In this document: one piece after another, positions 53,972 to 62,130 of the stretch
Position numbering within the stretch: position 1 is the stretch's first letter
Layout: each line of letters starts with the position of its first letter
NCBI RefSeq assembly: GCF_014529625.1
Contig: NZ_CP076039.1
Location: 186,001 to 250,000 of the forward strand
DNA: 64,000 nucleotides
Source of the DNA: Candidatus Pelagisphaera phototrophica
GTDB taxonomy: Bacteria > Verrucomicrobiota > Verrucomicrobiia > Opitutales > Opitutaceae
Direction of reading: 5' to 3'
Program-made: the position numbers and the translations under genes
The notes under the pieces: model-generated
Told to the model about the DNA's origin: nothing
What the model saw: the letters and a program-made list of their open reading frames with translations, nothing else
The model's database searches: none

Positions 53972-54985
53972 CTATTCGCTTTCTCGCTTAAGGTCTCGGT
54001 TCATCAAGTCGCTCAGCGCTTCCAGAGGCACCTTGTTTTCATAAAGAATGCGATACACCTGCTCCAAAATTGGAGCCTCGATGCCATTGCTTTGCAGAAG
54101 CTGATGAAATGATCGGGATGTACGGTACCCCTCCACTGCTGTTTTCTGATTTTCGAGAATCCTGCTAGCCGAGCCTCCCAGACTAATCGATTCCCCGAAC
54201 TTACGGTTTCGGCTCCAGGAACCATGGCATGTCGCCACCAAGTCGCCAAATCCACTCAGTCCGTAAAACGTATCCGCTTTAGCTCCGAAAGTGCTCCCGA
54301 CTCGCACCATTTCCGCAAGGGTACGGGTGAGAAGAGCCGCGAGCGCATTGTCACCGAGATTCAAACCCTGACAGCAACCTGCCGCGATGGCGTAGACATT
54401 CTTCATACAGCCCCCCAGTTCAACCCCTTTCAAGTCCTCACTTAGATAAATCCGCATGCTTTTTCCGCTGAGAGCCTCTTGCGTCGACTGAACAATTGGC
54501 TCGAGCGATTCCGATGCAAGCGTCATTGCGGCAGGTTTTCCTTCCGCTACTTCTCCCGCAAAAGTAGGCCCCGAAAGACAACCAACAAGTTGATCGGGCA
54601 AGGCTTCCTTAATAATCTCACAGGGCGTCTTACCCGAATTAATCTCCAGCCCCTTTGCCAAAGACACAAAAAAACGTCGTTCCCCTGACGCTACCAACCC
54701 GCGAATTCGATCCATCCAGTCACGAACTCCATTTGAGGGCACACCTAGAAATACCAATCGGGCACCCCCAAGCGCATCCTCATCGGAAGATGTCACGCTC
54801 ACATTCTCCGGCAATTTAAAACCTGGCAGATAGTCGCGATTTTCTCTTGATTCCCGCATGAGATCCGCTTGCTCGCTCCGCCGCGGCAATAGCGATACCG
54901 TGTGACCCTGCCGCGATAAATGGAATGCCATGGCCGTCCCCCATGCACCCGCACCGCAGATCGCGACTTTAGATTCTTCCGACAT
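53972..54985 (-). CDS. gpsA: Glycerol-3-phosphate dehydrogenase [NAD(P)+]
   Basis: A 337-residue GpsA. The Rossmann motif is CGAGAWGTAMAFHLSRQG, followed by GVPSNGVRDWMDRI, VGCLSGPTFAGEVAEGKPAA, LKGVELGGCMKNVYAIAAG with the active-site Lys, and GLSGFGDLVATCHGSWSRN. It reduces dihydroxyacetone phosphate to sn-glycerol-3-phosphate for phospholipid synthesis. It converges on dctM. Confidence 0.96.
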   Translation of the reverse strand: MSEESKVAICGAGAWGTAMAFHLSRQGHTVSLLPRRSEQADLMRESRENRDYLPGFKLPENVSVTSSDEDALGGARLVFLGVPSNGVRDWMDRIRGLVASGERRFFVSLAKGLEINSGKTPCEIIKEALPDQLVGCLSGPTFAGEVAEGKPAAMTLASESLEPIVQSTQEALSGKSMRIYLSEDLKGVELGGCMKNVYAIAAGCCQGLNLGDNALAALLTRTLAEMVRVGSTFGAKADTFYGLSGFGDLVATCHGSWSRNRKFGESISLGGSASRILENQKTAVEGYRTSRSFHQLLQSNGIEAPILEQVYRILYENKVPLEALSDLMNRDLKRESE

Positions 54986-55231
54986 TGTTGAGTTTCTACC
55001 AATCGACTTGAGCCGATGGCAACCAGCGAAACACTAACATTACATTTTTGAGCCATGGATATCTCGAGTCAAAAAGCCCCCTTCAAAAGCGTGGACCCTC
55101 CATCTCTTCATAAAGAATCCAACTCAAAATGTGTACTTTTGACCCAAATCGACCCTAATTAACCTGAATTTTGAACGTAAACAACTGATTAACGTCTTCC
55201 TAATATAGCACTAGAGCCCTGCGATAAACCA

Positions 55232-55495
55232 ATGTTCAATTTCCTGTCTTATTTGCTTCGAAAAAAGCGTATCAAAAACGATGTGCTGCTCGATAGCAGT
55301 TCCGACGATTCTAGGATACAAAACGCCCAGTTCGTAAGCTTTCTTCAAAAGAGTGGTTTCCGAAAACGGCAACTGGACCGGCACGAAAGAGCTAAGCGTT
55401 TCAAGAAATTTGTAGCCGTAGCATTCTGCTGGATTATTTTCGGTGGCGTACTGTGGGTCGTTGTTGAAAGCACCCAAGCACTTGAGCGTTTCTGA
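55232..55495 (+). CDS. Small hypothetical single-pass membrane protein
   Basis: An 87-residue protein with a basic N-terminus (LLRKKRIKND), a charged middle and a membrane segment near the end (FVAVAFCWIIFGGVLWVVVE). A 97-codon frame on the other strand overlaps it; the plus-strand reading is preferred for its coherent topology. No family is recognised. Confidence 0.4.
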   Translation: MFNFLSYLLRKKRIKNDVLLDSSSDDSRIQNAQFVSFLQKSGFRKRQLDRHERAKRFKKFVAVAFCWIIFGGVLWVVVESTQALERF

Positions 55496-55541
55496 ACACG
55501 GCAATCAACGGATTGCTTAATTGGGAAGCACCGGCGCTTTT

Positions 55542-56306
55542 CTAAAGCGATTTGGCTTTGAACAGGTTCTTAACGCTCGCGGACACGTAGTCGCGATTCA
55601 GTTTGGAGATAAACTCTTCGCTGATCAGCTTAGGACAAGCTGCCGAGCACTCGTACTGGTTCGTGCAATTACCGAATCCCGCTTCATCCATCGTCGCGAC
55701 CATATTGAGCACCCGCTTGTCTTTCTCCGGCTGACCTTGAGGGAGTAAATTGAGTTGGCCCGCTTTGGCTGACACAAACAGCATCGCTGAGGAATTCTTG
55801 CAGGCTGCCACACACGCGCCGCAGCCAATACATGCGGCCGCGTCCATCGCCAAATCAGCCACTTCCTTACCGACAGGCAACGCGTTGGCATCTTCACAAC
55901 TACCCACCCGAGCTGTGATGAAACCTCCCGATTGCATAATCGTATCAAAGGCCGACCTGTCCGTGATCAAATCCTTCTGCACCGGAAAGCCACTAGCCCT
56001 AAAAGGCTCGACTGTAATCAAATCCCCGTCCTTGAAACTGCGCATGTAGGTTTGGCACGTAGTGATACCGTTTTCTGGACCATGTGGTTTACCATCAATC
56101 ATGCAGGAACAAGTTCCACATATGCCTTCCCTACAGTCGTAAGCAAACGCTATCGGGTCTTCACCTTTTACCGTCAAGTCCTCGTTGACCACATCTAGCA
56201 TCTCCAGAAAGGACATGTTCGGATTCAGCCCTTCCGCCTGGTATTCCTCGAAGTTTCCTTTAGAATTGCCGTCTTTTTGTCGCCAAACTCGTAGTGTTAC
56301 TTTCAT
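55542..56306 (-). CDS. sdhB: Succinate dehydrogenase iron-sulfur subunit
   Basis: A 254-residue SdhB. The 2Fe-2S ligands lie in CREGICGTCSCMIDGKPHGP, the 4Fe-4S ligands in CIGCGACVAACKN, and the 3Fe-4S region in CTNQYECSAACPK. Electrons from SdhA pass through it to the quinone site. Last gene of sdhCAB, 26 bp after sdhA. Confidence 0.95.
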   Translation of the reverse strand: MKVTLRVWRQKDGNSKGNFEEYQAEGLNPNMSFLEMLDVVNEDLTVKGEDPIAFAYDCREGICGTCSCMIDGKPHGPENGITTCQTYMRSFKDGDLITVEPFRASGFPVQKDLITDRSAFDTIMQSGGFITARVGSCEDANALPVGKEVADLAMDAAACIGCGACVAACKNSSAMLFVSAKAGQLNLLPQGQPEKDKRVLNMVATMDEAGFGNCTNQYECSAACPKLISEEFISKLNRDYVSASVKNLFKAKSL

Positions 56307-56332
56307 TACAAAATGAGATTTCCGAATTGGTA

Positions 56333-58249
56333 TTACTTATAGCTGCGCGTCACCATCTTGACCGCCTCGTATTCTAATTTCTCTCTGTGGAGCTCTGGTT
56401 CCTGATTCTTGCCCCTCCACTCCCAGGCGGAAACATGACCGTAGTCTTCGTCATTACGCATAGCTTCTCCATCCGGATACTGGTGCTCCTCCCTGAAGTG
56501 ACCGCCACATGATTCTTCTCGTGCGAGAGCGTCACGACACATCAACTCTCCCAGCTCGAAAAAGTCGGCGACTCGACCCGCTAACTCAAGCGATTGATTT
56601 AAAGTGTCTGCAGCACCCGGAACACAAACGTCCTCCTCAAACTCTTGACGAAGCTCTGATATCAGTCGAATCCCTTCTTCCAGACCGCTTTTGCTTCGCG
56701 ACATACCACACTTGTCCCAGATGATTTTCCCTAAGCGCTTGTGAAAACTTCTTACAGTTTGCTTTCCATTACTATCTAGGAGAGCTTTGGTTCGGTTAAC
56801 CACTTCTTCCTCAGCCTTCGCAAATTCCGGATGATCCGTTGGTGGAGCAGGATCTCGCGGAATATCCGCTAAGTAGTGAGGGATGGTATACGGCAATACG
56901 AAATAGCCATCCGCCAGACCTTGCATCAAAGCAGAGGCCCCAAGCCGATTGGCACCATGATCCGAGAAATTGGCTTCGCCAATCACAAAACACCCAGGAA
57001 TCGAACTCATCAAGTTGTAGTCTACCCACAGACCACCCATGGTGTAGTGAACCGCCGGATAAATCCGCATAGGTTGCTTGTAAGCACTCTCGCCGGTTAT
57101 CTCATGGTAAATGTCAAAGAGATTACCATAACGTTCCCGAATCGCGCTCTCTCCGAGGCGATCAATGGCATCTTTGAAATCGAGATAAACCCCCAGTCCG
57201 GATTCGCCCACACCTCTGCCTTCATCGCACGCCTCTTTTGCCGCCCGCGAAGAAATATCGCGCGGCGCTAGGTTTCCAAAGCTTGGATACTTACGTTCTA
57301 AATAGTAGTCACGCTCATCCTCAGGAATCTGATCAGCAGGTCGCCTATCTTCCTTCTTCTTCGGCGCCCAAATGCGTCCGTCGTTTCGGAGCGACTCAGA
57401 CATAAGAGTCAACTTGGACTGGTAGTCTCCGGAGACCGGTATGCACGTCGGATGAATCTGTGTATAGCAAGGGTTGGCAAACGCCGCTCCTTTTCGGTGA
57501 GCCCTCCATGTTGCGGTCACATTGCTATTCATGGCGTTAGTCGAAAGATAGAACACGTTGCCATAGCCGCCCGTAGCGAGTACAACGGCATGGGCCGAGT
57601 GACGTTCTATGGCCCCCGTAATAACATTGCGAGTGATGATTCCTCTGGCGTGGCCATCAATTGTCACGAGCTCCAGCATCTCGTGATTCGCATTCATTCG
57701 CACCGTCCCCAAACCGATCTGACGACTCAAGCCCGAGTAGGCCCCCAGAAGAAGTTGCTGTCCAGTCTGACCTCGAGCGTAAAAGGTCCGCGATACCTGG
57801 GCTCCGCCAAAAGACCGGTTCGCAAGCAATCCTCCATACTCGCGAGCAAACGGCACCCCCAATGCTACGCACTGATCGATGATGTTCGCACTCACTTCAG
57901 CCAGTCGGTAGACGTTCGATTCGCGAGACCGGAAGTCCCCACCTTTCACAGTGTCGTAGAACAGCCGATACACGCTGTCCCCATCGTTCTGATAGTTCTT
58001 CGCAGCATTAATCCCTCCTTGTGCCGCGATTGAATGAGCACGACGTGGGCTATCGTGAAACGTAAACGCGTTTACCGAGTAACCTAGCTCAGCCAAGGTT
58101 GCCGCTGCAGACGCGCCCGCCAGACCCGTTCCCACAACAATGACCTCGTACTTGCGCTTGTTGGCGGGATTAACTATCTTCCCATCCATTATGTGCTTGC
58201 TCCACTTTTTCTCCAGCGGGCCAGAAGGTATTTTAGAATCCAGTATCAT
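56333..58249 (-). CDS. sdhA: Succinate dehydrogenase flavoprotein subunit
   Basis: A 638-residue SdhA from ATG 58249 ([15 protein letters not shown]), 16 bp after sdhC. A longer frame to 58390 overlaps sdhC and is rejected. FAD-binding [19 protein letters not shown], covalent flavin His in [16 protein letters not shown], and active-site [12 protein letters not shown] with the [12 protein letters not shown] region are present. It oxidises succinate to fumarate on the cytoplasmic side. The form matches the B-type (epsilon/Bacteroidetes/Chlamydia-like) enzymes. Confidence 0.96.
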   Translation of the reverse strand: MILDSKIPSGPLEKKWSKHIMDGKIVNPANKRKYEVIVVGTGLAGASAAATLAELGYSVNAFTFHDSPRRAHSIAAQGGINAAKNYQNDGDSVYRLFYDTVKGGDFRSRESNVYRLAEVSANIIDQCVALGVPFAREYGGLLANRSFGGAQVSRTFYARGQTGQQLLLGAYSGLSRQIGLGTVRMNANHEMLELVTIDGHARGIITRNVITGAIERHSAHAVVLATGGYGNVFYLSTNAMNSNVTATWRAHRKGAAFANPCYTQIHPTCIPVSGDYQSKLTLMSESLRNDGRIWAPKKKEDRRPADQIPEDERDYYLERKYPSFGNLAPRDISSRAAKEACDEGRGVGESGLGVYLDFKDAIDRLGESAIRERYGNLFDIYHEITGESAYKQPMRIYPAVHYTMGGLWVDYNLMSSIPGCFVIGEANFSDHGANRLGASALMQGLADGYFVLPYTIPHYLADIPRDPAPPTDHPEFAKAEEEVVNRTKALLDSNGKQTVRSFHKRLGKIIWDKCGMSRSKSGLEEGIRLISELRQEFEEDVCVPGAADTLNQSLELAGRVADFFELGELMCRDALAREESCGGHFREEHQYPDGEAMRNDEDYGHVSAWEWRGKNQEPELHREKLEYEAVKMVTRSYK

Positions 58250-58265
58250 CTGAGCAGAAAGGGGG

Positions 58266-59075
58266 TTAAGATTGGCTCTCCTTGGAGCCATCGATTGCGT
58301 CGGCGATCGCATCAGCTGTCCGTGCTCCACAAACCTCGCAATCCGTTCGGCAAGAGAACCCAGCAATCTGAGGATTCTGGATACGCGCATTGCCCCATTC
58401 GTAATAGCAAGCGGCCACGATCAGGGCATTCCCAAGAAAATACAAAACGCATACCACAATAGTAACTCTTTCCAGAAAGCGTGACCAAGTTCTCGTCCTC
58501 AATCCTAGCGATTGAAACATGCTCACGAGCCCATGGGCCAAGTGCCAGCTGAGAAGGCCGACCGACAGTAGGTAGAAGATCGCTATGACTGGATTTTGAA
58601 ATCCTAGGACAATCATCGAGTGAACGTCTCGAACTGGAGTTCCATCCGCCAAAATAGTTGTGGGATACGCCTCCGCTCCGTGCGTGACTCGCACAGTGAA
58701 ATGAAGTAAATGGTATATGATGAATACGAATACGATAACGCCAGACACCCGCATGTACCGTGAGGCCATTGTTGCCCGGAGCGTCACCTGCTTTTCGTAG
58801 TTCTTTTGGCGGGCTCGCTTGTTTTCAATTGTGAGCTGGGCGGCTACCCAGACGTGCACCACCAGCGTTGCGAGCAAGAATAGACGGATCCCCCAAAGGG
58901 CAGGCCCCAACGACTCAATAAAATGGGCGTAGGCATTAATCTTGTCCGGGTGAGCAAAGATCTGAATATTACCCGATAAATGGCTAATCACGAAGCCAAA
59001 CAGTATGAAGCCCGAAACTGCCATTGTGACTTTTTTACCAATGGACGAACGGAAGAGTACGTGAATAACTTTCAT
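58266..59075 (-). CDS. sdhC: Succinate dehydrogenase cytochrome b558 subunit
   Basis: A 269-residue membrane subunit with about five membrane segments, of the b558 type with two haems, with His ligands expected in the [27 protein letters not shown] and [16 protein letters not shown] segments. It anchors SdhAB and reduces menaquinone. It is the first gene of the operon, and it substitutes for the SdhC plus SdhD pair of proteobacteria. The C-terminal tail has a Cys pair (CRTDCEVC) not typical of the family. Confidence 0.93.
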   Translation of the reverse strand: MKVIHVLFRSSIGKKVTMAVSGFILFGFVISHLSGNIQIFAHPDKINAYAHFIESLGPALWGIRLFLLATLVVHVWVAAQLTIENKRARQKNYEKQVTLRATMASRYMRVSGVIVFVFIIYHLLHFTVRVTHGAEAYPTTILADGTPVRDVHSMIVLGFQNPVIAIFYLLSVGLLSWHLAHGLVSMFQSLGLRTRTWSRFLERVTIVVCVLYFLGNALIVAACYYEWGNARIQNPQIAGFSCRTDCEVCGARTADAIADAIDGSKESQS

Positions 59076-59288
59076 CGAATAGCCTTTTTAGGATATCGCA
59101 TTCTCAATACAAAACAGCCGTGCTTGGCTCCATACAAACGATTTTCGACTAGAAATTATCCTTACGCCCCTCAAGGTCAATGCGTTATGCACAGGTTATC
59201 CTCCGTAAATCAAAGAGATTAGCCCATGATATATCTAGTATTAGTCTAGGTATCGCAGAGTGGCGAGCTCTGAGCTAAGAATTGGCCG

Positions 59289-59891
59289 CTAGACAGATCG
59301 CTGCCGAGACTTGAGCTTCTCCCATTTCGGGTAAAACATAAGCAGTGCGTTTAGGGCAAGCGAATGGAAGATCTCTCCATTGGCCGCCATTTCGTAAACC
59401 TCTTGCACGGGAACGGCCCGAGTTACAATTTCCTCATGTTCGTCCCATTCCAAAGTATCAGTCAATCGAGCCTGTTCTGCTAAAACCATATGGCAGGTGT
59501 TGTCTTGGATCGCCGGATTCGGCCGGACTGAACCAAGCAGACTCACTTTGCTCGAGGTATATCCGGTTTCTTCCCTCATTTCTCTCAAGCCCGCAGCAAT
59601 CGGGTCCTCTCCCGCATCCATTACCCCACCAGGTATCTCCCATGATGTCCCTTTGACTCCAAATCGAAATTGGTTAACGAGAATCATCTCATAATTTGGT
59701 GTGATAGGGACAATGTTTACCCAATCACGCGTCTGAATGACGTAGAAATCCCCCTCAGTCTTTCTTTTAGGATGCCGGAATCGCTTAGATACAATGTTGA
59801 AAATGCGGCAATCGGCTACTTTCTCACCACCGAGCTCATCCCAATGGGAAACCCCACTCTCTGATTCACTTAGCATAGGGCCCGTCATCAA
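59289..59891 (-). CDS. Nudix hydrolase, ADP-ribose pyrophosphatase-like
   Basis: A 200-residue Nudix protein. The Nudix box is GGVMDAGEDPIAAGLREMRE followed by ETGY (about 102-125). An N-terminal dimerisation part and ILVNQFRFGVKG match the ADP-sugar pyrophosphatase branch (NudF-like). It probably hydrolyses ADP-ribose or sugar nucleotides. No operon partners. Confidence 0.88.
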   Translation of the reverse strand: MMTGPMLSESESGVSHWDELGGEKVADCRIFNIVSKRFRHPKRKTEGDFYVIQTRDWVNIVPITPNYEMILVNQFRFGVKGTSWEIPGGVMDAGEDPIAAGLREMREETGYTSSKVSLLGSVRPNPAIQDNTCHMVLAEQARLTDTLEWDEHEEIVTRAVPVQEVYEMAANGEIFHSLALNALLMFYPKWEKLKSRQRSV

Positions 59892-59963
59892 AAATCTACC
59901 GGTCCTCTTCTAAATCGGCTAAGCCCACAAAGGGAACGCAGGCCTGCAGGTTGAGATTGGAAA

Positions 59964-60566
59964 CTATTGGGCACTGGGAACTATGATTTTCTGCCCGATG
60001 CGAAGTCTGCGCGGATCAACCCCAGGATTGGCATCGAGCAACGCGTTCACGCCAACTTTGTACTTGGTGCTCAATTTTCCATAGGTGTCGCCTGCGGCAA
60101 TCGTGTGCGATATGGCTGAAGAAGCACTCGATGTGTCACCCTTCCTTGTCTGAGCCGAAAGAGAAGGCACCGGTGAAGCGGCTACTTGAACCCCTTCCTT
60201 CTCAAGTGCCTCGGCTTTTTTCAATGCAGTCCCCGCCTGCATCGCCAAGGAACGCATGTTCCGTTTCACATCGGCGACGTCCTTTTCGATCGCGGTGGTC
60301 ACAGTGCCCAAATTTGACTCTATTGAAGCGATCTTCCCAGCGGCTTTGCGCAACATCTCAGAGTTGTCATATACGGTAGACTCCAGTTTGGAAAGGGATT
60401 CAGCGGCCCCGGATATTTCCGCAATGCGAGCCTCTAAATCATTCGCTTTCGAAAAACCAAGCCAACCAAGCGAAAAACCGATCACTGCGATGATTACAGC
60501 CGCAATTCCGATAAACAATGGCGATTTTGAGGAGGCATCCAAGTCGGCAGATGATAGATTATCCAT
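59964..60566 (-). CDS. LysM-domain protein with N-terminal membrane anchor
   Basis: A 200-residue protein with an N-terminal membrane segment (FIGIAAVIIAVIGFSLGW), a long coiled-coil-like stretch (about 45-125), a Ser-rich linker and a C-terminal LysM domain (IAAGDTYGKLSTKYKVGVNA, then DANPGVDPRRLRIGQKIIVPS). LysM binds peptidoglycan N-acetylglucosamine, so the protein should span from inner membrane to cell wall. No enzyme domain is seen; a structural or scaffold role is inferred. Confidence 0.88.
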   Translation of the reverse strand: MDNLSSADLDASSKSPLFIGIAAVIIAVIGFSLGWLGFSKANDLEARIAEISGAAESLSKLESTVYDNSEMLRKAAGKIASIESNLGTVTTAIEKDVADVKRNMRSLAMQAGTALKKAEALEKEGVQVAASPVPSLSAQTRKGDTSSASSAISHTIAAGDTYGKLSTKYKVGVNALLDANPGVDPRRLRIGQKIIVPSAQ

Positions 60567-60726
60567 TTTATTTAAGCGTTAAATTTCATCACAAACGAGT
60601 CAGCTGCTAGGCTATTCGATGGGCGTCTGCAAATGTTGTTCCTATACTTGTTCTTTCAATAGCTATGGATTTCAAGATATTCTTGACAGCAATCCTAATT
60701 CGACGTCTTTTGACGCCTCTTTTTAG

Positions 60727-60803
60727 CGGGGCGTAGCTTAGCCTGGTAGAGCGCCTGGTTTGGGACCAGGAGGTCGAAGGTTCGAATCCTTTCGCCCCGA
60801 CCA
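60727..60803 (+). tRNA. tRNA-Pro (anticodon UGG)
   Basis: A complete 77-nt tRNA with encoded CCA. The acceptor stem is CGGGGCG/CGCCCCG with an A discriminator. The anticodon stem CCTGG/CCAGG holds the loop TTTGGGA, giving anticodon TGG (60761-60763), and the T-arm contains GGTTCGAATCC. The first base C is typical for bacterial tRNA-Pro. No minus-strand protein should be called here. Confidence 0.97.
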
Positions 60804-60983
60804 TTTTCACTATTGAGAATGGTCGCACCGCAAATCGAACGTGCCTTCCCTTAAGGAGTCCCCGCACAAAAGGCTCCGAAACGGGAAAGGTTGGACGAAG
60901 CGAGCCCGTTAGCGAAGGAGGGGCTTACGAACCAAGGGTCAGAAGAGCTCGGGCGAAGCCCAGCCAATCCTTTCGCCCCAACC
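60785..60983. repeat. Direct repeat of the tRNA-Pro 3' end flanking a 163-bp unit
   Basis: AATCCTTTCGCCCCGACC at 60785-60802 (end of tRNA-Pro) recurs as AATCCTTTCGCCCCAACC at 60966-60983, 17 of 18 positions the same. The 163 bp between holds small inverted stems such as GGGC-GAA-GCCC at about 60950-60960. The arrangement resembles a tRNA attachment site with its duplicated core, or a tRNA-derived repeat. Confidence 0.6.
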
Positions 60984-61230
60984 GATTATTAAATGGAGAG
61001 ATCTGGTCTTCTGCCACAAAAATGAGCTTCGCATCAGATGTTTCCGACTAAATCAGTAATCGGCACACAGGGCATGTCTTAACAACCAGGGCCCTATTTT
61101 CCCAGTCACCGACTGAATTGCCGTAGGTCCGAATGCATGAAAAGGATCCTCCAAGGCTTTCAGCACTAAAAACTGTCAAAGTCGCGGGTTGCAAAAGTAC
61201 AGTAATCCGTTGTTATTTCTCCGTACGAAA
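60804..61230. other. Intergenic region after tRNA-Pro
   Basis: About 430 bp with the tRNA 3' end repeat and its internal stems in the left half, and no recognised feature in the right half before the HDOD gene. No reading frame of interest was seen. Confidence 0.45.
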
Positions 61231-62094
61231 ATGTCTAGCGAAGAAATTCAGATCTCGGTCCCATTGTTGCTAGAGTTCTCCTCGAACCTATCTTCCTCTC
61301 CCCGAATATTTGCTCGACTATCGAAGCTCATCGAAAATGAGGACACCGGTCTTGATTACGTAGCTTCAATTGTAAAAATGGACCCCAGTCTCGTCGCACA
61401 TATTTTGAGGGTCACCAACAGCGCCTACTATGGGAGTGCCATTAAGCTCAACGACATAGAGTCGGCCATTGGAAGAATAGGGTTTAACGAAGTCCACAAA
61501 GTGCTGAGCGTCGTAATCGCTCACGATTCCTTTTATCAAGCCCTGCCTGTCTACGGGGTGACTGCGACAGAGTATGCAGATGAATGCATTGCCATTGCAG
61601 TCGCATCAGAGGTGATTTCAATGAAAGTCGGGATGGATATAAATGCCCCGTATATCACGGGCCTTCTCCATGGAATTGGAAAACTCGCGATCAACCTCTA
61701 CATCGAAAAGCTCGGCAAATCATCTCGGTTGATCGAGACCAAGAACCGAGAGGTCATACATCGCGAGGAGAGAAACACGTTTGGAATTACAAGCTTAAAG
61801 GCCGGCTCGGAACTGCTGAAGCATTGGCAGTTTGAATCGGAAATCTGGCTGCCAATAAGACGACAGAACGATCCTGTGCGAGCAACGAACTACATGCGTC
61901 AGACCGCGATTCTCACCCTCGCCCTCTGGGGGACAGACAATTTCAGGGCGTACGACAGTGAAGCAACGCTCCCGAAAAACATCACTTGGGCCCTGAAAGA
62001 GCTCAACATCGATAGCTGCGACGTTCCTAGCCTCATGGACGACATTCGATTTGAATTCAATGATCGCCAAAACCTCTTCTCCATGTTGATTTAA
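61231..62094 (+). CDS. HDOD-domain protein
   Basis: A 287-residue HDOD protein from ATG 61231 (MSSEEIQISVPLLLEFSSNL). Core segments are SSSPRIFARLSKLIENEDTG, VKMDPSLVAHILRVTNSAYY, IGRIGFNEVHKVLSVV and APYITGLLHGIGKLAINLYI, with AGSELLKHWQFESEIW near residue 200. The GLLHGIGK segment is the usual HD-derived remnant. It differs clearly from the two other HDOD proteins in the window, so these are not recent copies. No partner gene is linked. Confidence 0.85.
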   Translation: MSSEEIQISVPLLLEFSSNLSSSPRIFARLSKLIENEDTGLDYVASIVKMDPSLVAHILRVTNSAYYGSAIKLNDIESAIGRIGFNEVHKVLSVVIAHDSFYQALPVYGVTATEYADECIAIAVASEVISMKVGMDINAPYITGLLHGIGKLAINLYIEKLGKSSRLIETKNREVIHREERNTFGITSLKAGSELLKHWQFESEIWLPIRRQNDPVRATNYMRQTAILTLALWGTDNFRAYDSEATLPKNITWALKELNIDSCDVPSLMDDIRFEFNDRQNLFSMLI

Positions 62095-62130
62095 AACAGA
62101 TCAAATTGGGAGGCATAACGCCCAACACCC

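Noticed and set aside
55211-55504. 97-codon minus-strand frame
   Set aside because: It overlaps the plus-strand small membrane gene, and its sequence has no consistent domain or signal pattern.
60607-60867. An 86-codon minus-strand frame containing GAKGFEPSTSWSQTRRSTRL
   Set aside because: It overlaps tRNA-Pro. This string is a well-known artefact from translating the antisense of tRNA-Pro, so it is not a protein gene.
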